A stretch of DNA of 22,035 nucleotides from a virus, in IMG/VR virus record IMGVR_UViG_3300009370_000189, positions 1-22,035 of that record; one strand, 5' to 3'. Position 1 is the stretch's first letter; each line of letters starts with the position of its first letter. Below, one piece after another: positions 1-5,996 of the stretch. Under the pieces are notes generated by a model. The model saw nothing but the letters and a program-made list of their open reading frames with translations. It did no database searches and was not told the origin of the DNA. Position numbers and translations under genes: made by a program.

Positions 1-421
1 CAATATACAACCATTTGTGTGTTTCTGGATCTCTTACAAAGAAACAGTCACCATATTTTAATGCATTTCTAAAAATTCTAAAAATTCTTTTATTAAATTT
101 ATTTGATTTTGTCCATTGTTGAAGTGCTTTTCTTAATAGTTTGATTTCGTGTTCAGTTGTTTCGTCTTTAAACACTATATCAAACGGAGTTTCGTTTTCT
201 TTATTTTGTTGTGTTGAAAATTCTGCTAGGATATCTAGTGCCGCATTAATTTCACTATCTGAATCCATTTGGTCATATTGAAAATATCTCTGTATTCTAT
301 TTGGATGTCCTGTATAAACATCAGGTAGATATGATGAGTAGTTTCTTTTTGCAAAGTTAGGCATTCTTTCTCCAGAAATAGGAGACAAGTTTGCATCATT
401 AAAATATTTTTTCCAAGCCAT
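1..421 (-). CDS. 20: Portal vertex protein gp20, N-terminal part (runs off the window)
   Basis: I translated this from the complement: an ATG at 421 opens a frame with no stop to base 1, giving 140 residues. It begins MAWKKYFNDANLSPISGERM and contains YFQYDQMDSDSEINAALDIL at about residues 46-65, followed by a basic helix and YGDCFFVRDPETHKW. The Y-F-Q-Y-D-x-M-D-x-D-x-E-I-x-A-A-L-D pattern is characteristic of the N-terminal region of T4-like gp20. That protein forms the dodecameric portal through which DNA is packaged and to which the neck and tail attach. The C-terminal two thirds or more lies outside the window. It follows the tape measure gene by 39 bases on the same strand, so the two are probably co-transcribed. 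No strong ribosome binding site is visible. I am confident of the family. Confidence 0.9.
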   Translation of the reverse strand, partial: MAWKKYFNDANLSPISGERMPNFAKRNYSSYLPDVYTGHPNRIQRYFQYDQMDSDSEINAALDILAEFSTQQNKENETPFDIVFKDETTEHEIKLLRKALQQWTKSNKFNKRIFRIFRNALKYGDCFFVRDPETHKWLYI

Positions 422-460
422 AGTTTATATTACACTTTTCTGTAGCAAATATCAAGATCT

Positions 461-2596
461 TTATGCATATAAAACATTGCCAGTTGCGTTCTTAGTAGCT
501 CTAACATTATCTTCTGTAGCTTTTCTAGTCTTGTTATTCACACTTACAAGTGTATTTACACCATCTACCATGCTTGTAAGGGTTTTATTTGCTGTGTTTA
601 ATTCTGTTACCATATTTGTCATTTTATTTTCTAATGCTTCAGTACTGAATACTTTTGCAAGGTCTGTTGTTGCAGTAACCGTACCAGTAGTTTTTGATGT
701 AATTACTTCAGGTCCTTTTTCACCTACAAGATAAGATTTACCAACATCTATTGGGCCACCAAATGCTTTTTTGCCAATCGCACCACCAATTGCTTGTCCA
801 CCCATTGCTCCTAAACCTGCTCCAATTAATCCGCCTACAATTGTTCCTAATCCTGGAATAATTGAACCTAGTGCGGCACCCGTTGCCGCTCCAGCCGCCG
901 CTCCAGCCAAACCACCTTTACCTGCGGCATCATTACTTTTATCTTTGTCCATAAGCATTCCTGCACTAGAACCAACTCCCACAATAGCTCCTACTGCCGG
1001 TAATGCTCTTGTTAATCCAAATTTGCCAACTTTTCCAGCCGCCCCGCCCATGCGACCTAGTAATCCAGATAATTTGCCTGTACCAATTGCGGTACCTGCC
1101 GCTATAATTCCAATTTGTGTAGCTTTATCAAACAAATATCTTCCTACTATAATACCTGCCAATGCTGTACCTGTAAGTGCTGGTACTTTTGCTAATAATG
1201 CCGCTATTCCACCAAAGCCTCCCATTAGTCCTTGTAATCCTGTTACAAGTCCTCCAAGGGCTGGCCCAAATGCCGATAATAAACTTGTTTCTATTTTTTG
1301 AAATTGTCCTGATAATCTTTTTGTAGCATCTTGAAATGTTGTAAGTCCTTGTGTTAGGCTAGTTGCAGTTGCTCCTTGTTCGGCCATTATTGCATTTAAA
1401 TCATAATTTCTTGATCCTAAATCAACAACACCTTTTTGTAATCTTAAGAATTCAACTGTACCTGTTACCGTTGCTTTTCTAAATCTATCTTGTGATCTTA
1501 CAGCCGCATTTCTTATAGACATTAAAGCTTCTTCTGATGTTGTTAGTCCAGAAATTAAATTTTGTACTGCCACTCTTGCTTCTGGCATATTTTGTACTAA
1601 TTGTAAAGCGGCTTCAGTTACTGGAATTCCAGCATTTGCAATTAAGTCTTGAAATCCTTCATTTAAGTCTGGTGCAATGGCTCCTATTGTTCCTGAAAAA
1701 GCCTGCATTCTTGTGGCAACTTCATCAGTTTGTCCACCTAAAAATGCTAGGAATCTTTCGTTTGACATTCCTGCTTCTATTTGTGCTTGTAATTCTTCTC
1801 TTTGTGTTCCAGTAAGTTTTGCTAATCTATCTAATTGTTTTGCCAAATTCATAGCACTAGCAACATTTTGTTGTCTAGCATTTGCATCAAAATTAAAAGT
1901 TCTTCTTTGTCGTTCTAAATTTAATAATAATGTTTCATTAATTTCATCAACTGTAAATCCTAATGGTGCAAGTGAGTCAACACCGGTTGTTCTGAAACGT
2001 TCTGATAATTCAGCAATTCTTTGTGCACCTACTGTTGTTGATCCAAATAGTGCGGCTAAATTATTTGCATTTTGTCCTACTAATTGAGCAAAATCATCTA
2101 AAGGTAATAGAGCCTGTCCTGCCGCTCTTCGCATTTCAACAATACTTTGTCCAAAATTTGCACCTGTTTGTGCTAATTGTCTAAATGTTTCGATGTTTGT
2201 ATCTAATCTTTGTCCAATATTCGCAAATGAATCACCAATAATATTAAAGCCTTTTAAATTATCTGTAAAGGCACTAATAGATCCTTCACCTGCCGCCGCG
2301 GCTCTACCAAAGCCAAGTACAGCAGAACCAACGTGTCTTAATGATTTTTCATATTTTCTGTGTTCACCAATCGAATCTTCCACAGCTTCTGAAAATAGAT
2401 TAACAATTTTTGTTGCTTCTGTATTACCTTTGGCAAGTTCTTTTCTTTTTCGAACTTCTTCTCTTATTTGAGCAATATTTTTTTTTGATTCAACTAGTAC
2501 TTTTGCTTTTTCTCGTAATTGTTCTCTAGAAGGTACCGCTTCTCTATTACCTTCTTTAATTGCTTGTACTAATTCTTTTATATCTAAAGGATCCAT
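461..2596 (-). CDS. Tail tape measure protein (gp29-type), 711 aa
   Basis: Tape measure proteins set tail length and are loaded inside the tail tube during assembly. The sequence shows the usual architecture: a charged helical N-terminus (about 1-90, with repeated Lys/Glu/Arg heptads), a long helical body, hydrophobic segments between about 436 and 545, and a Gly/Ala-rich membrane-like stretch at about 560-606. Near the C-terminus is the motif GGPIDVGKSYLVGEKGPEVI (613-632), which recurs at the end of many phage tape measures. At about 1.5 angstrom per residue, 711 residues would suit a tail of roughly 105 nm, close to that of T4 (gp29, 590 aa). The ATG at 2596 lacks a strong Shine-Dalgarno. 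A minus-strand late promoter lies about 63 bases upstream. Its likely chaperone (gp26/51) is encoded divergently next door rather than upstream in the same operon. Homology to T4 gp29 itself is inferred; the tape-measure call is firm. Confidence 0.85.
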   Translation of the reverse strand: MDPLDIKELVQAIKEGNREAVPSREQLREKAKVLVESKKNIAQIREEVRKRKELAKGNTEATKIVNLFSEAVEDSIGEHRKYEKSLRHVGSAVLGFGRAAAAGEGSISAFTDNLKGFNIIGDSFANIGQRLDTNIETFRQLAQTGANFGQSIVEMRRAAGQALLPLDDFAQLVGQNANNLAALFGSTTVGAQRIAELSERFRTTGVDSLAPLGFTVDEINETLLLNLERQRRTFNFDANARQQNVASAMNLAKQLDRLAKLTGTQREELQAQIEAGMSNERFLAFLGGQTDEVATRMQAFSGTIGAIAPDLNEGFQDLIANAGIPVTEAALQLVQNMPEARVAVQNLISGLTTSEEALMSIRNAAVRSQDRFRKATVTGTVEFLRLQKGVVDLGSRNYDLNAIMAEQGATATSLTQGLTTFQDATKRLSGQFQKIETSLLSAFGPALGGLVTGLQGLMGGFGGIAALLAKVPALTGTALAGIIVGRYLFDKATQIGIIAAGTAIGTGKLSGLLGRMGGAAGKVGKFGLTRALPAVGAIVGVGSSAGMLMDKDKSNDAAGKGGLAGAAAGAATGAALGSIIPGLGTIVGGLIGAGLGAMGGQAIGGAIGKKAFGGPIDVGKSYLVGEKGPEVITSKTTGTVTATTDLAKVFSTEALENKMTNMVTELNTANKTLTSMVDGVNTLVSVNNKTRKATEDNVRATKNATGNVLYA

Positions 2597-2625
2597 ATGG
2601 TTTTAATTCCGCCATTATATACGCA

Positions 2626-2633
2626 TATAAATA
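2626..2633 (+). promoter_or_regulatory. T4-type late promoter driving gp26 operon
   Basis: An exact TATAAATA octamer, the T4 late-promoter consensus recognised by gp55, lies 43 bases before the gp26 start. The expected start of transcription is about 2639, leaving a leader of about 38 bases. It overlaps the element ATATACGCATATAA (2617-2630), which recurs at 18049-18062 before gp6. A gp55 gene is present in this window, so the regulator is encoded by the same phage. Confidence 0.6.
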
Positions 2634-2658
2634 TAGACATATATACGCAATTAATGTA

Positions 2659-2666
2659 TATTTATA
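2659..2666 (-). promoter_or_regulatory. T4-type late promoter driving tape measure and portal
   Basis: The plus strand reads TATTTATA, so the minus strand carries an exact TATAAATA. Transcription would start near 2653 and run left into the tape measure gene at 2596, with a leader of about 57 bases. It lies downstream of the rightward late promoter at 2626, so the two promoters face each other and their transcripts should share a short complementary 5' segment. Confidence 0.55.
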
Positions 2667-2676
2667 GATATAAAAA

Positions 2677-3528
2677 ATGCCAGAAAACGTAAACCCTTTA
2701 AACAAGTACTTTAGACAACCCGCTATATATGTGACCTTACCGAATGGAAATTATCCTCCAACTGTATTGACACCATCTCAAACAGGCGAATTAGGTGTAC
2801 AACCAATGACAGCTAAAGACGAAATTAAGTTTAAAACTCCAGATGCATTAATGAATGGACAAGGAGTAGTAGATGTAATTCAAAGTTGCATTCCAAGTAT
2901 TAAAGATGCATGGCAAATTAACAGTTATGATTTAGATACAATATTAATTGGTATTAGAATTGCTACATACGGTGAAACAATGGATATTAATTTTAATGTT
3001 CCAGGAGCAAATGAACAAGCATCGCATTCAATAAATCTTCCTGCTGTATTAGATGGCATAAGAAATAAAAAAATTGTAAATGAAATTATACTTAAAGATG
3101 GATTAAAAATTGAAATTAGACCATTAACATATAGAGATATGACTAAAGCTTCGTTACAAACATTTCAACAACAAAAAATGTATTCAGCAGTATCAGATTC
3201 TAAAATGGCAGATGAAGAAAAAGTAAAAAGATTTGATGAAAGTTTTAAATCATTAACTGAATTAAGTACTACAATACTTTTAAAAAATATTTCTAAAATT
3301 ACAACACCTAGTGAAGATGTAGTTACCGATCCTGCACAAATTAAAGAATTTGTTGATAATGCTAAAGCAACTCTTATTACAGAATTACAAGAAGAATTAG
3401 TTAAAATAAGAATTCAAGGTTCAGTACCTCCATTAAAACTTAAAGCAACAGAAGAACAGATCAAAAAAGGCGCTCCTGCCACTTATGAAGTGCCAGTTAC
3501 ATTTGATACTGCAAATTTTTTCGTATAA
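2677..3528 (+). CDS. 26: gp26-like baseplate hub / tape-measure assembly protein, 283 aa
   Basis: The protein resembles the T4 gp26 family (T4 baseplate protein family). The N-terminus, PLNKYFRQPAIYVTLPNG (about 7-24), carries the PLNKxFRxPxIYxxLP pattern of T4 gp26, and PLTYRDM near 150 belongs to the conserved core. gp26 is needed for assembly of the baseplate hub and tape measure complex. This copy is longer than T4 gp26 (208 aa). Just before its stop, residues 281-282 (Phe-Phe) are encoded by TTT TTC preceded by T, a classic -1 slippery heptamer that would send some ribosomes into the next ORF. The ATG at 2677 follows an A-rich leader with no clear Shine-Dalgarno. It is the first gene of a plus-strand late operon. 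Family assignment is good; the exact role is by analogy. Confidence 0.75.
   Translation: MPENVNPLNKYFRQPAIYVTLPNGNYPPTVLTPSQTGELGVQPMTAKDEIKFKTPDALMNGQGVVDVIQSCIPSIKDAWQINSYDLDTILIGIRIATYGETMDINFNVPGANEQASHSINLPAVLDGIRNKKIVNEIILKDGLKIEIRPLTYRDMTKASLQTFQQQKMYSAVSDSKMADEEKVKRFDESFKSLTELSTTILLKNISKITTPSEDVVTDPAQIKEFVDNAKATLITELQEELVKIRIQGSVPPLKLKATEEQIKKGAPATYEVPVTFDTANFFV
3516..3522 (+). promoter_or_regulatory. Putative -1 ribosomal frameshift site (T TTT TTC) joining gp26 to gp51-like ORF
   Basis: In the gp26 frame the codons are GCA AAT TTT TTC GTA TAA, so bases 3516-3522 form T TTT TTC, which fits the X XXY YYZ rule. Slipping back one base continues as CGT ATA ACC TTG CTA, directly into the 3531 frame. 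That frame is open only from 3507 (TGA at 3504-3506), so the slippery site sits inside the 22-base window where a shift is possible. The product would be 282 + 76 = 358 residues. I see no convincing stimulatory stem just downstream and no upstream Shine-Dalgarno-like stimulator. Confidence 0.6.
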
Positions 3529-3530
3529 CC

Positions 3531-3752
3531 TTGCTATCACAGTCGGACTCTGACATCATAAAAACTTTAAAAGATATGGAAACAGAGACTAAAGAACTTC
3601 GATTAGATCTTTTAAAAATATGTTGGTATATGAGAGGTGGCGTAACTTATTCTGAAGCATCAGCTATGTCCCCACAGGAACGAGAAATTGTGAGTAATTT
3701 GGTAAAACAAAACTTGGAAACGACTAAAAAAACTGGTCAACCTTTTTTCTAA
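3531..3752 (+). CDS. gp51-like hub assembly / tail chaperone extension, 73 aa (probably made by -1 frameshift)
   Basis: This small ORF has only a TTG as a possible start at its head, 2 bases after the gp26 stop and with no Shine-Dalgarno; the first ATG is at 3577. The protein has an acidic/basic helical first half and then the motif WYMRGGVTYSEASAMSPQER (about 33-52), ending in KKTGQPFF. This type of short protein after gp26 in T4-like marine phages is, as I recall, labelled gp51 or hub assembly catalyst; I treat that name as tentative. Frame, position and lack of a start signal make it more likely the C-terminal extension of gp26, joined by frameshifting from 3522, as in the G/GT chaperones of other tailed phages. 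If so, it would bind the tape measure protein or tail tube subunits. Independent initiation at TTG 3531 cannot be excluded. Confidence 0.6.
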   Translation: MLSQSDSDIIKTLKDMETETKELRLDLLKICWYMRGGVTYSEASAMSPQEREIVSNLVKQNLETTKKTGQPFF

Positions 3753-3805
3753 AATATTATATTATATTATAATGGCTATAAAATATCAGGATAATTATAC
3801 GATAT

Positions 3806-4141
3806 ATGTCTGAACGAGATCTTATTCAAGAACTCAAGTCTACAATTAAGGACCTCTCTGATGAGAAAGAGGACCTTCTTAAGACTATCAAGCAAAAAGA
3901 GTCGCGGATTAAAACCGTTATGATTAAATTAGAACACGCAACATCAGATGTTAGCAGTATAGGAAAAAAAATAGAAGAACAAAGTAAAGAAATTACAAAA
4001 TTAAAAGAAAAACTTAAAGATAAAAATAAAGTTGTTAAAAAAGAAATCGATGAAGAAATAGAAAAGTACATTACAACTCACGGTACAGTAGAAGATGACT
4101 CAGACAAAAAAGAAGAAGACGACGAAGAAGAATCCAACTGA
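3806..4141 (+). CDS. Small charged coiled-coil protein, unknown function, 111 aa
   Basis: I do not recognise the family. Residues about 5-100 are almost entirely Lys/Glu/Asp with Leu and Ile at heptad spacing, indicating a long coiled coil. The tail (about 92-111) is very acidic, rich in Asp and Glu. There are no cysteines, no signal peptide and no membrane segment. The start is an ATG at 3806 with only a distant AGGA. The preceding 53 bases are AT repeats containing a 13-codon ORF of doubtful meaning. The 3' end overlaps the next gene by 47 bases in another frame, which suggests translational coupling. Its place after gp26/gp51 would allow a tail-assembly role, but that is inference only. 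Confidence 0.6.
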   Translation: MSERDLIQELKSTIKDLSDEKEDLLKTIKQKESRIKTVMIKLEHATSDVSSIGKKIEEQSKEITKLKEKLKDKNKVVKKEIDEEIEKYITTHGTVEDDSDKKEEDDEEESN

Positions 4142-4637
4142 AGAAGTATTAAAATGGGTAAAGGAATTTGTAGAAGTTCCCCACCCAGTCTTTGCGGATA
4201 TGCCTCCTTGTCCATATGCTCGTCAGGCAAGACTAGAAGGTAAAGTAGAATTTAAAGAAGTTACCGACATGGAGCCTGATTCGAATCTTTGGATTTATAT
4301 AGATCGTTTTGATTTTGAGAAAAAAGATGTATTAGTTTTAATAATGCACCCAAGAAGATGGAAACCTCATTATACAAAAAAACTTGCTGAACAATTAAAT
4401 CAAACATTTAGGAATAAAAATATTTTGGTAATGGAAGATCATCCACAACTAGTTGAAAAAGTTAAAGATGTTGTATTAAATCAAGGAAAATATATTTTAA
4501 TGTTTTGTCAAAATAGAACAAAATTAAAAACGTTTGAAGATCGACTACGTAAAACTGATTATTATAAAAATTGGAGTTCTAAGTACGAAGAAGAAGTGAC
4601 GGGATCTTGGCGACATCCGATAAAGATTGAACTCTAG
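4095..4637 (+). CDS. Uncharacterised protein with CPYAR motif, 180 aa
   Basis: This is a soluble protein with a lysine-rich N-terminus (KKKKTTKKN), then FVEVPHPVFADMPPCPYARQ (about 27-46) with a single conserved-looking CPYAR. An alternating beta/alpha pattern follows (DVLVLIMHPRRW near 80, NILVMEDH near 108, KYILMFCQN near 133), which suggests a small alpha/beta fold. I cannot name a family. The ATG at 4095 lies inside the end of the preceding coiled-coil gene (47-base overlap), and the stop at 4637 lies 59 bases inside the 3' end of the convergent ATE-like gene. It closes the gp26 operon. It could be a partner of the neighbouring minus-strand modification genes, but nothing in the sequence shows that. 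Confidence 0.6.
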   Translation: MTQTKKKKTTKKNPTEEVLKWVKEFVEVPHPVFADMPPCPYARQARLEGKVEFKEVTDMEPDSNLWIYIDRFDFEKKDVLVLIMHPRRWKPHYTKKLAEQLNQTFRNKNILVMEDHPQLVEKVKDVVLNQGKYILMFCQNRTKLKTFEDRLRKTDYYKNWSSKYEEEVTGSWRHPIKIEL

Positions 4638-5379
4638 AATCGCTTCTGCATAATTTTTGATATAATTTTTTAGATTTAGACCATTTAGTTCCAGTCCACC
4701 ACTGAAATCCTTGCCATTTACTTTTATACATAGAAGATGTTTCATAACCAGAACCCATATAATAATATGCGGATCTATGTTCTTTAGCCCATATCATTTC
4801 CATATCTAAAGTAAGTTGTGAGATTGGCTCTTTATTACAATGTATTACTGATTCAAATCCTGCCCACCACATAGATTCATCATTATTAGGATCACCAATT
4901 TGTCTTGTATATTGGCCAAATTGATTTATAGCGTCTTCTTGATAATGATATTTTTTAAGTTTTGTAAACGCAATAACTTTATCTACTGTGTCAGTGTAAA
5001 ATATAAGAAAAGAATCTCGTCCATGAAAATGATCAAATGGATTATAATCCATTGTAAATTCTTTACGTTTCATATACTCACGATAAATTTTAGGAAGACC
5101 GACTAGTTTAACCATTTCGTTTGCTTCAATTTCTTTTATTAAAAGTTGTTTTCCGTTAAGTTTATGAGATTTAAATCGAGGTTCAAATTTTTCAAGATCA
5201 ACACGAGTAGAACGAGATTGATAATATACTTCTTGACCTTTTATTGGGTAATCTAATGCTAACCAACCTGTTTCAACTGCTTCGTTTTCTTCCTCCTCCA
5301 TTACTTCTGCTAAAGGTTTACATATTACCAAGTCTTGATGTTCTTGTTTGCCGAGGGTGTGGTCAAAGATTAATTTCAT
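4579..5379 (-). CDS. Arginyl-tRNA-protein transferase (ATE)-like GNAT-fold protein, 266 aa
   Basis: The C-terminal half follows the ATE/leucyl-arginyl transferase pattern. ISQLTLDMEMIWAKEHRSAY (186-205) is followed by YYMGSGYETSSMYKSKW and then QWWTGTKW (about 226-233), matching the E-x-x-W-A-K-E, Y-x-Y-L-G-Y and M-x-Y-K blocks that precede the final P-x-E-x-L...W of ATE enzymes. The N-terminal half has YYQSRSTRVDLEKFEPRFKS (52-71), which aligns with the ATE segment (C-x-x-C-x-P-x-R-V-x-V-x-x-F-x-P), but the cysteines are absent. ATE enzymes move an amino acid from tRNA to protein N-termini; acceptor and donor here are unknown. The ATG at 5379 has AGGA 9 bases upstream and overlaps the oxygenase stop as ATGA. 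It is last in a three-gene operon. A generic acetyltransferase is the alternative. Confidence 0.6.
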   Translation of the reverse strand: MKLIFDHTLGKQEHQDLVICKPLAEVMEEEENEAVETGWLALDYPIKGQEVYYQSRSTRVDLEKFEPRFKSHKLNGKQLLIKEIEANEMVKLVGLPKIYREYMKRKEFTMDYNPFDHFHGRDSFLIFYTDTVDKVIAFTKLKKYHYQEDAINQFGQYTRQIGDPNNDESMWWAGFESVIHCNKEPISQLTLDMEMIWAKEHRSAYYYMGSGYETSSMYKSKWQGFQWWTGTKWSKSKKLYQKLCRSDSRVQSLSDVAKIPSLLLRT

Positions 5380-5996
5380 ATAATTTCTTCCTGTAATATT
5401 CCAGTTACATTAAAAGTCCATTTGTCTTCAGTACCTACGTTAGCAGATAAATGCCAACGATCAGGATACCATAATAAAATGTCACCTGCTTTCCAATGTG
5501 ATATAAATGAATTACCCGCCTGTAATAGATGTCCATTTTGCCAATCTGTTTGAAATATTATATATCTTACAACAAATTCATCTTGTCCTGGATTATTTCT
5601 TTTAAAATAGAAAAATTTATCTTGGTGCCACGGCATTATATTACCTGGTGGTTGTAATGTTGGTCTGCTAGTAGGATTAATTAATGGTAGTTGATCCATA
5701 ATTTCTTTTTCCCAAGACATTTCTAATTTAGGTTGAATAGTTGTTGTTTCCCAGTGTCGAGTATTGTGAGAACTATATCCTGACTCTCTATGTTTTTCTA
5801 ATTCTTTATAAAGATCATCTCCTAAAGAATCCCAAGATTTACGTTCGCCTACAAGTGTTTGCCAACATTCAGGATGATTTTGTACTGTTTGTTTGCATTC
5901 TTGTTGTATTGTTTGCCAGTCTGCTTTAATGTTACCGCACCAAACATAGTCTTTACTTTTTATATCATTCAGATAAGTGGTTCGAGATACAGACAC
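5376..5996 (-). CDS. 2-oxoglutarate/Fe(II)-dependent oxygenase, 206 aa
   Basis: The metal-binding facial triad is visible: PWHQDKFFYFKR provides His124 and Asp126, and WYPDRWHLSANVG provides His182. Lys192, in the following KWTFNVTG, is a candidate for the 2-oxoglutarate carboxylate. The GDILLWYPDRWHLSAN strand pattern is like aspartyl/asparaginyl hydroxylases and other cupin-fold phage oxygenases. Such enzymes hydroxylate amino acid side chains or small molecules. I chose the GTG at 5996 because AAGAGGAG lies 9 bases before it. A longer frame begins at TTG 6041 or ATG 6035 but has no usable ribosome binding site. It overlaps the aminotransferase by 32 bases and the ATE-like gene by 4, so the three are almost certainly translated as one unit. 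The substrate is unknown; a hydroxylated amino acid or protein residue is a guess. Confidence 0.75.
   Translation of the reverse strand: MSVSRTTYLNDIKSKDYVWCGNIKADWQTIQQECKQTVQNHPECWQTLVGERKSWDSLGDDLYKELEKHRESGYSSHNTRHWETTTIQPKLEMSWEKEIMDQLPLINPTSRPTLQPPGNIMPWHQDKFFYFKRNNPGQDEFVVRYIIFQTDWQNGHLLQAGNSFISHWKAGDILLWYPDRWHLSANVGTEDKWTFNVTGILQEEII

Noticed and set aside
771-1301. Long plus-strand open frame opposite the tape measure gene (176 aa, Pro/Ala-rich)
   Set aside because: It is the antisense shadow of the Gly/Ala-rich tape measure region; composition mirrors the opposite strand and there is no start signal.
3727-3753. A-run, GGT/ACC and T-run at the end of the gp51-like ORF as a terminator
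   Set aside because: The GC part would leave a 2-base loop, so no credible hairpin forms; the downstream genes look co-transcribed.
3772-3813. 13-codon ORF (MAIKYQDNYTIYV) before the coiled-coil gene, overlapping its start
   Set aside because: It is too short to support as a gene and has no ribosome binding site; a chance ORF is as likely as a leader peptide.
4270-4290. GATTCGAATC, similar to a tRNA T-arm
   Set aside because: It lies inside the 180-aa coding region and no acceptor, D-arm or anticodon stem fits around it.
4545-4745. 66-aa minus-strand open frame overlapping the ATE-like gene end
   Set aside because: It is in another frame of the same strand as the ATE-like gene and has no start signal or recognisable content.
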